Source of the DNA: Streptomyces sp. NBC_01244
Lineage (GTDB): Bacteria > Actinomycetota > Actinomycetes > Streptomycetales > Streptomycetaceae
Direction of reading: 5' to 3'
Length of the DNA: 64,000 bases
NCBI RefSeq assembly: GCF_035987325.1
Contig: NZ_CP108488.1
Location: forward strand, 5,270,001 to 5,334,000
Part shown: piece after piece, positions 37,903-46,884 of the stretch
How positions within the stretch are numbered: the first letter of the stretch is position 1
Layout of the letters: each line of letters begins with the position of its first letter
The notes under the pieces: generated by a model
Seen by the model: only the letters and a program-made list of their open reading frames with translations
What the model was told of the DNA's origin: nothing
Databases searched by the model: none
Translations under genes and position numbers: made by a program

Positions 37903-39484
37903 ACGCGCGCGAGCGCTCCGGCTCCGGCCGTGCCTCGGGCTGGGCCGGAGCGGGCGGCGACGGCGGCTTCTCCTTCTTGGGACGGTGCGGGTGCCAGCCG
38001 TCTAGGAACGGACGAAGCTGGTCACCCGTCGGCTCCGCGTGGAAGTTCCGCCCGCGTAGCCCCCTGCGGCTCAGGATGGGATCGAGCCGGGCTGCCTCTG
38101 ACCGTCCCCAGGCCGACCACTCCCGAAGGCTCTCTGCCTCTGCAGGGTCATCCGCCTGGGAAGCGGCCTCGTCCAGCACGTCGCAGAACGCCCGGATCTC
38201 GCCGACCGCTCGCCACTGGTCCAGAGCCGTCCCGAACTGCTCGGCCCGCGCCGCGTCGACCGCCTTGATCGAAGCCACGCTGACGGCGGTCTCCCACTTC
38301 TCCTGTGTCCGCTGCTGCTTCTCCGCTTCCACCCGTTGGCGGTCGGCCTCCTGCCTCGCACGCTCCTCCTGCAGCCGATGCTGTTCCGCGTCGCGCTCCT
38401 CACGCAGGCGGCGCTGCTCCGCCTCGTACTTCAGCCTGGCCCGCTCCTGCTCCTGCCCACGTGCCTTCAGTACCTTGAAGACCTCATCGATCTGGTCTTC
38501 CAGCGGCCTCTCGTTGGCGTCGGCCCACTCCCTTTTGATGCCCAGGCGCAACTCGAGCTCCCCGGAAGGCTCGAACCGGTGCGCCGGCGTCACCCGCTGC
38601 CAGTCATAGGTGCGCCGGCCCGGCTGCTTGGGTACGTACGGGACCTGCCTCTGTCGCTCACGGAAGCTGATCTCGCACGTGATGCCGTGGACGGTGAGCA
38701 GTGGCCTCGGTTGCTTGCGCTTCCTGGAGACCGTGATCTCGCCATGGAGGGCGAAGGCGCGCTCGGCGAACAGCCGGAGCAGAGACAGAACCCGGGGGAG
38801 TACCGCCTCCGAGACTTCGAAGGCGCTGTGGTCCTTCTCGACCGCCGCGATCACATCGTCGACGTCGGTCAGCGTCCTGCTGCGCGCGAGCCGGATGCGG
38901 TTCCACTCGGTGTCGTCCTCGCCGTTCACCCGGAGCAGCCCGAAGCTGATGTCTCCCTTGGCCCGCCCGGTGTACTTCAGGTGGTATCCGGCCGGGGGAC
39001 ACTGCCTCGCCGCGTCGAAGGCCCGCCGGTACCGGGCCCGCTCCGCCTCACCCGGGTCCGGGATGCGCAGGAAGCGTCCAGCTTGCTGAACTTCCGCGAT
39101 CAAGGACGCCCCGATATCCGCGGGGGAGGGCTGTGGAACCTTGGGCGCACGCTGAACACGAGGTTTCGGTTCGGCTGGGTTCTTGGGCTCGGGAGGCTCA
39201 GGCTCCTGGGTCGCCGCGGTGGCGGCCGCTGTCGTGCGGGACCTTCGAGGCGCGGGTTCAGGCCGGTCCGGGTGATGGCCGTGCTGGAGGTAGAAGCGCC
39301 CAGCATCGGAGATCTCCGCCTGCCACCGTCCGCCCTCCTTCGGCATGGCGATGAGGCCCCGTTCCTTCAGGGCACGCGCAGTAAGGGCGAGCTCCGGGGA
39401 TTCTGACGTGACCGGGTCGCTTCCCTCCCCGATGCGTGTGAGGAGGGCTAGTTGGCGATCGTTGATCGGTGTCCAACGGTGCAT
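37832..39484 (-). CDS. Large coiled-coil protein of unknown function
   Basis: A 550-residue protein. The N-terminal 65 residues look like a winged helix (LALTARALKERGLIAMPKEG). A Pro/Glu-rich linker follows, then a globular segment (residues 130-320). A long Arg/Glu/Gln coiled coil runs over about 335-400 (EQRRLREERDAEQHRLQEER). Helical C-terminal domains end in a Pro-rich tail. This architecture is seen in Streptomyces hypothetical proteins, but I cannot assign a role. It overlaps the convergent gene tail to tail. Confidence 0.6.
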   Translation of the reverse strand: MHRWTPINDRQLALLTRIGEGSDPVTSESPELALTARALKERGLIAMPKEGGRWQAEISDAGRFYLQHGHHPDRPEPAPRRSRTTAAATAATQEPEPPEPKNPAEPKPRVQRAPKVPQPSPADIGASLIAEVQQAGRFLRIPDPGEAERARYRRAFDAARQCPPAGYHLKYTGRAKGDISFGLLRVNGEDDTEWNRIRLARSRTLTDVDDVIAAVEKDHSAFEVSEAVLPRVLSLLRLFAERAFALHGEITVSRKRKQPRPLLTVHGITCEISFRERQRQVPYVPKQPGRRTYDWQRVTPAHRFEPSGELELRLGIKREWADANERPLEDQIDEVFKVLKARGQEQERARLKYEAEQRRLREERDAEQHRLQEERARQEADRQRVEAEKQQRTQEKWETAVSVASIKAVDAARAEQFGTALDQWRAVGEIRAFCDVLDEAASQADDPAEAESLREWSAWGRSEAARLDPILSRRGLRGRNFHAEPTGDQLRPFLDGWHPHRPKKEKPPSPPAPAQPEARPEPERSRAFSDERLDQGWRYGRPGRAQWWRR

Positions 39485-39578
39485 GTGATCGTCGTACCGT
39501 CAGCGATCCGGTGGGCACAAGCTGTGCGGTGGGCTTTCCGGGGGCTGGTTCCCGGCCAGCCTCTACGACAGTTCGATG

Positions 39579-40979
39579 TCAGTCACCGGGGAGGGTCTTC
39601 AGGGCGTCCACGGACAGGCGCGCAGTCGGATCCGCTGCCCCTGCATCGAAACGGACGCCCTCGGCCGCCAGGGCGTCGGCGGGTGAGTCTGTGCGGGTGG
39701 GGTCGGTCCAGCGGAAGCCGGGGCTGACGCGGCCCGCCGCATTGAGGACCCGCCAGGCATTGGGGCACTGGCCGCAGGTTGCCAAGTGGGTGCCGACCGG
39801 GACGGCGTGGCTGCTGATCACGGCCGCCAAGTCCCCGTAGGTCGTCCACCGTCCGGCGGGGACGGCGTTCAGGAGGGTGTGCAGGCCTGTCCAGTCCTTG
39901 CTGGTGCCGTTGAGCTGCTTGGCCAGGCTCGCGAGGTGGGTGCCGGCCAGTGCTCCCCACTCGTCGGGGTCGACTGTGTCCGGGACATGGGCGGTGTCGA
40001 TGTCCCACCAGGTGGTGCCCTGTATGCCGTCGGCTTTGCGGCCGGTCACGCTGGTGAAGATGTGGTTGGCCAGTCCGGTCGGGGTGTACGGCTTGCCGTC
40101 GCTCTTCCACGTCAGCGGCTTGGCGGTGTTGTTGTTCCACGCGACAGTTGCTCGGCTGCTGTCCTCACCGACCCAGGCCAGGATGTCCTCGCGGATGCCT
40201 TCGGTCACCCCGTGCCTCGGCGTCAGCCGGAGCAGGGCCCCATCCGGGATAAGCCCGGCGCCGACTATGACGTGCACGGCGTTCTGGGCCCGCGAACGTT
40301 CCTCCAGCTTCTGGGCCGCGGCCTTGGCCTCGATCCTGGCCGGAGCGAGAGTGAACTCCTCCACCTCCGGGGTGGGATAGACCTTGGTGAAGCTGGCAAC
40401 GAGCCGGTCCTTCACCTTCCAGAGGCCCACCTGGATGAGGTCGATGTCGAGGTTCATCTCCGACAGCCACACCACGGTGTGGGTGACCTGCTTGGGGAAG
40501 TCAGCAGCGATGATCACCTGCCTGGGGTGCTGGAGCAGTTCAGGGCTCCAGTCCCCGTCCACGTGGTCCAGGAGGCGCTGGCGGCAGGTGTCGAGTTCGA
40601 GGCTCTCGCCCCGCCCCTTCCGGAAGTCGCGGTGGGCCTGGGCCAGTGTGTCGAGGTCGAACCGGGACACCAGGGCGGCATAGGTGATCGCCTGGAGGTG
40701 GACGTCGCGGTCGGCGGTACCCCGCTTCAGCTCGACCACCACGAGGCGCCCGGTGGCATCCAGGCCCAGGACGTCCAAGCGGTCGCGCGCCGGCACTCCG
40801 TCCGTGTCGGCCCACCGGTCGAACTCGGAGGTGATCACGAGCACCGATTCGCCCAGGATCTGAGGGTGCGCGATCACCCACTCCTGGAGGTGCTGCCGTT
40901 CGAAGAGGCCTTCCGCTGCCAGCGTGGTCGGTGAGACCGGCGTGGCCGAACCCCCGTCAACAGTGAAGAGATGATCCAC
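39579..40979 (-). CDS. PD-(D/E)XK nuclease fused to alkyltransferase-like (ATL/MGMT) domain
   Basis: A 466-residue two-domain protein. The N-terminal domain has a NucS/DUF91-type nuclease core: Asp69 (RDRLDVLGLD), Glu83 and Lys85 (VVVELKR), and a following HLQAITYAA helix. The C-terminal 95 residues resemble O6-alkylguanine transferase folds: VPAGRWTTYGDLAAVIS, then CPNAWRVLNAAGRVSPGF. The usual PCHRV active-site Cys is absent, as in alkyltransferase-like proteins that sense but do not repair DNA lesions. GTG 40979 follows AGGGGGA. Cutting of modified or alkylated DNA is inferred. Confidence 0.72.
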   Translation of the reverse strand: MDHLFTVDGGSATPVSPTTLAAEGLFERQHLQEWVIAHPQILGESVLVITSEFDRWADTDGVPARDRLDVLGLDATGRLVVVELKRGTADRDVHLQAITYAALVSRFDLDTLAQAHRDFRKGRGESLELDTCRQRLLDHVDGDWSPELLQHPRQVIIAADFPKQVTHTVVWLSEMNLDIDLIQVGLWKVKDRLVASFTKVYPTPEVEEFTLAPARIEAKAAAQKLEERSRAQNAVHVIVGAGLIPDGALLRLTPRHGVTEGIREDILAWVGEDSSRATVAWNNNTAKPLTWKSDGKPYTPTGLANHIFTSVTGRKADGIQGTTWWDIDTAHVPDTVDPDEWGALAGTHLASLAKQLNGTSKDWTGLHTLLNAVPAGRWTTYGDLAAVISSHAVPVGTHLATCGQCPNAWRVLNAAGRVSPGFRWTDPTRTDSPADALAAEGVRFDAGAADPTARLSVDALKTLPGD

Positions 40980-41339
40980 GCCGTCCCCCTGTTCCAGTCC
41001 GTCAACCAGGCGCTCGCACACCGGCAGCCCTCAGCCTACGGCGGGTTGTGCGGAGCGTGGACTCATCTCTCTCCTCCAGGGGCGGCACCCTTCCGTACTC
41101 CACCAATGTCAGGCCGGCCTTTCGGCAGGCGAGCGCCGGTTCCGTGGGCGTTGACGGGAACGAGTGGACCCGTGCGGGCGTCCACGCCCTTCCTGCCGGG
41201 CGAGGCCAGCCCTTTGGCCAGCTCCCCGCCAGCTGAACTTCAGCATTTGCTGGTGCGCTTGGCCTGTGTCGTTTGGAAACATCAGCAAGCCCTCGCCGCG
41301 CTCACTACCATGTGGGCAAATCCCCGCTGAGAGGCGCAC
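40980..41339. other. Divergent intergenic region
   Basis: 360 bases between the nuclease-ATL gene and the ATPase pair. It should hold both promoters, but I see no consensus, repeat or convincing small gene. Confidence 0.4.
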
Positions 41340-42902
41340 GTGGCGAGCACCCGTAACCAGCAAGTTCTGGCGGCGCACAAGTCAAGGTTCGAGCAGCAGG
41401 TCTCCGGTGGACGGGAGTTCACCAGACTCCTACGGGAGATTGGTGCGGAGGCGTACCGGTTCGAAGAGGACCAGTCTGATAGAGCACGCTGGTGGATCTA
41501 CATCACCCTGCCTGCAAACGTCCGAGAGACCTTTGATCTGCGCCTCGATGTCCTCTGTCTATCTGCCTCGTACGAGAGGGTGGAACCGCGAACCCTCACC
41601 CTCATCGCGGAACGGCTGCACGATCGCGACGCCCGGGTAGACCCGGACTTCGCCATCCTCCTGACTTCGGATCCAGGCGCGACTGAACTTGTCAAACGGC
41701 GCCGCGGCCAGCTAGCCATCCTTACGATCAACTCGCACGAATTGCTCAGCGGACCTGGGATAGGGCTCCGTGAGCGCATTGCGGAGATCATGGTCACCCA
41801 CGACCACTATGATCTGACGCGTCCCATTACCGAACCTGCCGCGTTCTACGGCCGGCAGGCCGAGGTGGCTGAGCTCGAGTTCGCCTTGGACCGAGGGCAG
41901 TCCGTCGGAGTCTTCGGACTCCGCAAGGCGGGCAAGACTTCGCTTCTTAACTTCGTTGCTCGACAGCGCGAAGGCAGCGGCAAGCCCATGGTCTGGTTGG
42001 ACATCAGCGTGTTGCAGGCCGCCGAGGCGTTCCAGCTCACCTTGCTGGAGAAGTGCCACACGATCGTCCGGCAGCTTGGACAAAGGCCGCCCCGGCTGAT
42101 GACCCTCACCCGAGAGGGCAACCCGAATCCAGCAGTTCAGATCGGCAGCTATTGGATTCGTGACCTTAACCTCCTGCTGGATGCGCTGCCAGATCGTCTG
42201 GAACTGTTCATAGACGAGATCGACCAGGCGTGGCCTAGCCGCTCCAATCTTGGCGCGGAGCAGGCGACGGCTGTTTTGAGGTGTCTCACCCAGTTGCGTG
42301 GTGTGGTCCAGAGCCGCGAGGCCGAAGGTAAGCACGGCATCGGTGTTGTCTGCGCTGGGGTGGATCCCGCCATCTTCGAGAGGCCGCTCCTGGACGGGCG
42401 TGACAACCTGCTGTACAAGTTCGCCAGGCTGGCCTTCCTCTCTCCCATGAAGCGTGAAGAGATGCAGGAGATGGTGCGTAGCCTCGGAAAGCGGATGGCG
42501 CTGCGCTACACGGACCACCGCACGATCGACTTCCTGTTTCAAGAGTTCGGCGGCCACCCACTACTCACCCGGAAGGCCTGCTCTGTCGCGTCCCGCAAGC
42601 GGCCCCAGAACGAGATCCCCTGGCATGTCCCGCTCTCCGCGCTTGAAGAGGCTGCAGAGAGGCGGGGGCCCAACACGCCCCAGTCGGAGGTCAAGGACGT
42701 GTTGGCCTCCTTCACCGAATGGTTCGGGGACGAGGCCGCCATGCTTCCACTGCTATGGTCCGAAGATCCGCAGGAGCGCGAAGAAGCTAGGGAATGGGCT
42801 CGCAACGAGCCTGACATGGCGGCGCACTTGGTGTCGTATGGCATCACCGACGAGAACTGGTCGCCGCGGATTCACGCCATGCGCGCACTGGTGTTGCGAT
42901 GA
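41340..42902 (+). CDS. STAND/AAA-type ATPase, first gene of a coupled pair
   Basis: A 520-residue protein. Residues 1-150 form an unrecognised alpha/beta domain (LDLRLDVLCLSASYER; DPDFAILLTSDPG). FYGRQAEVAELE at 169-180 opens an AAA/STAND ATPase with Walker A FGLRKAGKTS at 192-201 and Walker B LELFIDEID at 287-295, followed by winged-helix-like and short C-terminal regions. Such proteins often sense infection or stress. The GTG start follows GAGAGG. The stop overlaps the next start (ATGA). It lies in the right-hand cargo beside other nuclease genes. Confidence 0.72.
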   Translation: MASTRNQQVLAAHKSRFEQQVSGGREFTRLLREIGAEAYRFEEDQSDRARWWIYITLPANVRETFDLRLDVLCLSASYERVEPRTLTLIAERLHDRDARVDPDFAILLTSDPGATELVKRRRGQLAILTINSHELLSGPGIGLRERIAEIMVTHDHYDLTRPITEPAAFYGRQAEVAELEFALDRGQSVGVFGLRKAGKTSLLNFVARQREGSGKPMVWLDISVLQAAEAFQLTLLEKCHTIVRQLGQRPPRLMTLTREGNPNPAVQIGSYWIRDLNLLLDALPDRLELFIDEIDQAWPSRSNLGAEQATAVLRCLTQLRGVVQSREAEGKHGIGVVCAGVDPAIFERPLLDGRDNLLYKFARLAFLSPMKREEMQEMVRSLGKRMALRYTDHRTIDFLFQEFGGHPLLTRKACSVASRKRPQNEIPWHVPLSALEEAAERRGPNTPQSEVKDVLASFTEWFGDEAAMLPLLWSEDPQEREEAREWARNEPDMAAHLVSYGITDENWSPRIHAMRALVLR

Positions 42903-44155
42903 AGCTCTTGCCGTCGCAAGGGCAATGGGTTCAGGCCGTATGCGAGCACTTGATCGACGGAGAGATCGTCATAGTCCGGGGAGTGCCGGGCTCGGGCAAG
43001 ACCACTCTGCTCAACGCGGTGGAGCGGGAACTGGGGGACACCAGCGTGTCCACCCGGGGACGCAGTTACACCGAGCAGGACCAAGACGTGCGCAGCGAGG
43101 ACTTTCAGAAGCGGGTTGGCGAAGCACTCGACAGACGTGGCACCGCACATCTCCTCTTCGATGACTACCCGCACGCCCTTCGTCGGTCGCATGGTCTGAG
43201 GCTACAGCGGCAGCTGCTGCATCTATTGGTCGACGGCGAGCAGGCGGTCGACATCGGTGCCTTGCTGATGGGGCGGTGGGCGCGCAGTATGCACTTGGTC
43301 AGCAGTGGTTCTCCACTCGTGGCGCGGGCGCGGGTAGTGCCTCTGCCAAGCACGATCGAGTCCGACTTCGAGGCAGTCGGCTGCCCCCAGTCACGGGATG
43401 CCGCAGTAGCCGTAGGCGGCAATACCGCGCTGCTGGCGAAGGTAACTTCGGTCTTGGCCAGGCCAGCCCTCCACCAGGTTCGCGAGGCGGCTGAGCTGCT
43501 AGCCCCCCAGTGGGTCCAGGATGTGCCGTGGGATGCCGTTCAATGGATCAAGAATGTAGTGCGTGACGGGCCGACCACGCTACCTTCAGACGACTTCGCA
43601 GCCGAGGCCCTGGCTCCCTTGGTCTTCACGGTGGGCGACGGACGGTACGACGTGGTGAGCGCCCTTAGATCGGGCGCGGCCCTCGCTGCACTGGATGGTA
43701 GGGCACCGACATGGCCCGATCTCTGGGCGGAGTCGGTCGCCACCTTCTGCGGGCTCCTAGCCGGTGCGCCGGCGGTTGTGTGGGTGGACCGGTACCTGGC
43801 CGTCGACCCACCAAGGCTGGTGCTATTCCTTCAGGCCGTGCGTGCGACCTGCGGGACTCAGATCCGCATGCTTATCGCCGAGGACCAGGCCAAGAAGATC
43901 GACGCCTCCGCTATGGCTGCCTTCTCGGCGCTGGACTGCGAGATCAAGACGATGCATCCGGGTGACCGGAAGCAGCTCCACGACCGGCATCTGATCTTCC
44001 TGGGTGGTCGCCAGGGCGGTGTGGTGATGCCGACGGGCGGGGTCGTGCTGTGCAAGGACCCCCCGGGAGCGGCTATGGCCGTTCAAGCACCGTTGCTAGA
44101 TCAAAACCTGATACGTGACGCTTGGGGCAGGGGCCGCGCGCCTGTTGTGCCCTGA
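42899..44155 (+). CDS. P-loop ATPase, second gene of the coupled pair
   Basis: A 418-residue protein with Walker A VRGVPGSGKTTLLNA near residues 27-41 and Walker B AHLLFDDYPHA near 83-93. The C-terminal 130 residues (FCGLLAGAPAVVWVDRYLAV onward) form a separate domain containing a QLHDRHLIFLGG motif, faintly like one half of a phospholipase-D-type site; that similarity is weak. Because its start overlaps the stop of the first ATPase gene, the two proteins are probably produced in fixed ratio and may form one complex. It ends about 240 bp before attR. Confidence 0.68.
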   Translation: MKLLPSQGQWVQAVCEHLIDGEIVIVRGVPGSGKTTLLNAVERELGDTSVSTRGRSYTEQDQDVRSEDFQKRVGEALDRRGTAHLLFDDYPHALRRSHGLRLQRQLLHLLVDGEQAVDIGALLMGRWARSMHLVSSGSPLVARARVVPLPSTIESDFEAVGCPQSRDAAVAVGGNTALLAKVTSVLARPALHQVREAAELLAPQWVQDVPWDAVQWIKNVVRDGPTTLPSDDFAAEALAPLVFTVGDGRYDVVSALRSGAALAALDGRAPTWPDLWAESVATFCGLLAGAPAVVWVDRYLAVDPPRLVLFLQAVRATCGTQIRMLIAEDQAKKIDASAMAAFSALDCEIKTMHPGDRKQLHDRHLIFLGGRQGGVVMPTGGVVLCKDPPGAAMAVQAPLLDQNLIRDAWGRGRAPVVP

Positions 44156-44302
44156 CCTCTGGACCGCAGGCAGGGCCTCTCGGTCCACCATAGGGGTGAT
44201 GGATGGGCGATTGGTTGTGCCTCGCAGTTCTTGCTCATCCAGGCGAGAACCCTGCGGTGCGTTCGCCAGCCGAGGCGGACGGTTCGCCCAGCGAGCGAGC
44301 TT

Positions 44303-44344
44303 CTGGGAGCCGGGAATCGAGGTCGGCTCCCAGACGGCTCCCAA
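44303..44344. repeat. Right arm-type sites, GGCTCCCA repeats
   Basis: Two direct copies (CGGCTCCCAG at 44324, CGGCTCCCAA at 44335) spaced 11 bp, as at the left end, plus one inverted copy (CTGGGAGCCG at 44303-44312). They lie 53-94 bp inside attR and are likely integrase or Xis arm sites. The rest of 44156-44302 holds nothing I can identify. Confidence 0.55.
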
Positions 44345-44363
44345 GACAGGGGCAAACGCCAAA

Positions 44364-44398
44364 CAGGGGCCTGATCCACTGAGTGGATCAGGCCCCTG
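44364..44398 (-). terminator. Element-borne terminator for the restored tRNA-Pro
   Basis: Perfect 16-bp inverted repeat (44364-44379 with 44383-44398), loop TGA, immediately 3' of the tRNA-Pro gene and overlapping the att core by two bases. It resembles the displaced chromosomal hairpin at 4985-5017, so the element brings a replacement terminator along with the tRNA end. Confidence 0.7.
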
Positions 44399-44456
44399 AC
44401 CTGGTCTTACGAAGTCGGGGTGGCGGGATTTGAACCCACGACCTCTTCGTCCCGAA
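44397..44456. repeat. attR: 60-bp direct repeat
   Basis: Identical to 5017-5076. It lies inside the intact tRNA-Pro gene from the anticodon loop to the 3' end and into the flank. Confidence 0.93.
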
Positions 44457-44488
44457 CGAAGCGCGCTGCCAAGCTGCGCTACACCCCG
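44415..44488 (-). tRNA. tRNA-Pro (anticodon CGG)
   Basis: A 74-base cloverleaf on the minus strand. The acceptor CGGGGTG pairs with CACCCCG, discriminator is A, and CCA is not encoded. The anticodon loop TTCGGGA sits on stem CTTCG/CGAAG, and the T loop is GGTTCAAATCC. The 3' 42 bases were supplied by the integrated element. Confidence 0.95.
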
Positions 44489-44528
44489 ATGTCCACCCCT
44501 GCAGCGCTTGCTGCCCTGGCGACATCGA

Positions 44529-45218
44529 TTACTTTAGCGGACCCTCGGCCGGAGACGAAATCCGGTTTTCGCGCGGCGGGCGGTAGCGGTCCGCGATGAC
44601 CAGGGCGAGGCCGAGGGCGTAGAAGGCGAGGCCGAGGACCACCGCGTTCAGCGCGACCCTCGCGTAGCCGTACTGGGCGGCGTCGATGAAGGGGTAGGTG
44701 TAGCGGCTCGGGACGTCGGGGGAGAGGAGGGCCCCGCGGATCAGCGCGAAGACCACGTAGAGCAGGGGGTACGCCAGCCACTGCGCGGCGTAGCGCGGGC
44801 GCAGGGTGCGCGGGGCCGTGAGGAGGAGGAAGTCCAGGACGGCGCCGATCGGGGTGACCGTGTGGAGGAGCTGGTTGGCGACGGACTTCGCGCCCGACAG
44901 CTTGTCCAGGGAGTCGAGCACGTTGAAGGGGCTCGACGGGTTGGCCAGGACCAGGTGGAAGACCAGTCCGGTGATCAGGATGAAGAGGAGGACCCCGCCC
45001 CGCCAGAAGGGGGCCACGTCCGGCTCGCGCCGGTGGAGGCGGTGGGCCGAGAGCCCGAAGGTCACCGCGACCAGGATGTTGGTCCAGATCGTGAAGAAGC
45101 TCAGGACCACGGGCACGCTGCCGTACGCGCACTCGATGACCAGGCCGGTGACGGCCGCGGCCGCGATCAGCGCGCGGAAGGCGACGGTCGGGACGCGGAG
45201 TGCGGCGGGTGTGATCAT
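44529..45218 (-). CDS. Pr6Pr family membrane protein
   Basis: A 229-residue protein with about six transmembrane segments and the family pattern [19 protein letters not shown] near residue 42. A short basic tail follows. The role is unknown (named for plant homologues). It is the first chromosomal gene right of the element. Confidence 0.82.
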   Translation of the reverse strand: MITPAALRVPTVAFRALIAAAAVTGLVIECAYGSVPVVLSFFTIWTNILVAVTFGLSAHRLHRREPDVAPFWRGGVLLFILITGLVFHLVLANPSSPFNVLDSLDKLSGAKSVANQLLHTVTPIGAVLDFLLLTAPRTLRPRYAAQWLAYPLLYVVFALIRGALLSPDVPSRYTYPFIDAAQYGYARVALNAVVLGLAFYALGLALVIADRYRPPRENRISSPAEGPLK

Positions 45219-45272
45219 CCTGTCAACGTACCCGGAGGGCGACGCACGCCTTCGGTCCCGGGCCGGACCGCC

Positions 45273-46211
45273 TCAGGCCTTCGGGGTCAGTGTCAGCAGT
45301 GTCGCCTCGGGCGGGCACGCGAAGCGCACCGGGGTGAAGCGGTTGGTCCCGCAGCCCGCCGACACGTGGAGGTACGCGCGCTGCCCCTCCGCCTCGTGCG
45401 TCGAGAGGCCCTTCACCCGCTTGGTGTCCAGGTCGCAGTTGGTGACGAGCGCCCCGTAGAAGGGGATGCACAGCTGTCCGCCGTGCGTGTGGCCGGCCAG
45501 GATCAGCGGGTACCGGTCGGCGGTGAAGGATTCGAGGACGCGCAGGTACGGGGCGTGGACCACGGCCATCGAGAAGTCCGCGTCCGCCTCCGGCCCGCCC
45601 GCGACCTTCGCGTACCGGTCGCGCTTGATGTGCGGGTCGTCCAGGCCGGTGAAGGCCAGCTCCAGTCCGTCGAGCTTGAGCCGGCCCCGGGTGTTGGTGA
45701 GGTTCAGCCAGCCGGCCGCGTCGAAGGCGTCCCGCATTCCCTCCCACGGGTTGTGGACGGCCCCGACGACCGGCGCGTTGCCGTTCAGCCCGTGCCTGCC
45801 CTGTGTCTTCTCCAGCAGGTAGCGGCCGGGATTGCGCAGCCGGGGCCCGTAGTAGTCGTTCGAGCCGAAGACGTACACGCCGGGGAAGTCCATCAGCGGG
45901 CCGAGCGCGTCGAGCACTTCCGGCACGCCCTCCGTGTCGGAGAGGTTGTCGCCCGTGTTCACCACGAAGTCGGGGCGCAGCCCGGCGAGGGACTGCAGCC
46001 AGGCGCGCTTCTTGCGCTGCCCGCCGACCATGTGGATGTCCGAGACCTGCAGGACGCGCAACGGGCGCATCCCCTGCGGGAGCACGGGAACCGTGACCCG
46101 GCGCAGGCGGAAGGACCGGGCTTCGAAGCCGGCGGCATAGGCCAGACCGGCGGCCCCCACCGCGGCGATCCCGGCGGTGACCTTCAGAGGTACTCCGTAA
46201 CGCGCACGCAT
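45273..46211 (-). CDS. Metallophosphoesterase (calcineurin-like), membrane-anchored
   Basis: A 312-residue phosphoesterase. An N-terminal hydrophobic segment near residues 10-28 probably anchors it. Metal-binding motifs are DIHM near 60, TGDNLSD near 86, SND near 116 and LAGHTHGGQL near 240. It likely acts outside the membrane on a phosphodiester or phosphomonoester; the substrate is unknown. The neighbouring order metallophosphoesterase-YqeY-PBP-WhiB matches the mycobacterial whiB4 region. Confidence 0.86.
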   Translation of the reverse strand: MRARYGVPLKVTAGIAAVGAAGLAYAAGFEARSFRLRRVTVPVLPQGMRPLRVLQVSDIHMVGGQRKKRAWLQSLAGLRPDFVVNTGDNLSDTEGVPEVLDALGPLMDFPGVYVFGSNDYYGPRLRNPGRYLLEKTQGRHGLNGNAPVVGAVHNPWEGMRDAFDAAGWLNLTNTRGRLKLDGLELAFTGLDDPHIKRDRYAKVAGGPEADADFSMAVVHAPYLRVLESFTADRYPLILAGHTHGGQLCIPFYGALVTNCDLDTKRVKGLSTHEAEGQRAYLHVSAGCGTNRFTPVRFACPPEATLLTLTPKA

Positions 46212-46290
46212 GCCCTCATGTTCGCAGACCCGGCAAGCACGCCGGGAAACCGGCGGGCGCCCGAGCCCCCGTACCTGGCAGACTCGGGGC

Positions 46291-46752
46291 ATGACCACGC
46301 TCAAGGCCAAGCTCCAGGAAGACCTCACCGACGCCATCCGCGCGCGCAACGAGCTCGCCTCGTCCACGCTGCGCCTGACCCTGTCCGCCATCACCAACCA
46401 GGAAGTCGCGGGCAAGGAAGCCCGGGTGCTCTCCGACGAGGAAGTCCTCAAGGTGATCGCCAAGGAGGCGAAGAAGCGCCGCGAGGCCGCGGACGCCTTC
46501 GCGCAGGGTGGCCGTCCCGAGCAGGCCGCGCGGGAGACCGCCGAGGGCGAGTTCCTCGACACCTACCTCCCCAAGCAGCTCGGCGAGGCCGAGCTCGAGG
46601 CGATCGTGGCGCAGGCCGTCGAGGAGGCCAAGGCGGCGGGCGCCGAGGGCCCGCGGGCCATGGGCGCCGTGATGAAGATCGTGAACCCGAAGGTCGCGGG
46701 TCTGGCGGAGGGCGGGCGCGTCGCCGCCGCCGTCAAGAAGCACCTGTCCTAG
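46291..46752 (+). CDS. GatB/YqeY domain protein
   Basis: A 153-residue protein of the YqeY family (MTTLKAKLQEDLTDAIRARN at the start; EFLDTYLPKQL near 90; GAVMKIVNPKVAG near 128). The fold is shared with the tail of GatB, so it may touch tRNA or amidotransferase complexes, but its function is not established. It ends at a bidirectional terminator shared with the convergent PBP gene. Confidence 0.88.
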   Translation: MTTLKAKLQEDLTDAIRARNELASSTLRLTLSAITNQEVAGKEARVLSDEEVLKVIAKEAKKRREAADAFAQGGRPEQAARETAEGEFLDTYLPKQLGEAELEAIVAQAVEEAKAAGAEGPRAMGAVMKIVNPKVAGLAEGGRVAAAVKKHLS

Positions 46753-46784
46753 TCGTCCTGGTACGCGGGTCCCGCAAGGCAAAC

Positions 46785-46831
46785 AGGGAGGGCCCCACCG
46801 ATCCGGATGCGGATCTGGTGGGGCCCTCCCT
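46785..46831. terminator. Bidirectional terminator between YqeY and PBP genes
   Basis: Perfect 15-bp arms (46785-46799 with 46817-46831), 17-base loop, followed on the plus strand by a T-rich run. It lies between convergent genes and can serve both. Confidence 0.8.
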
Positions 46832-46884
46832 CGCTTTTCTCCACGGGGTTCCCTACGGGGTTCCCTACGGTTCGCCCGCGGGTC

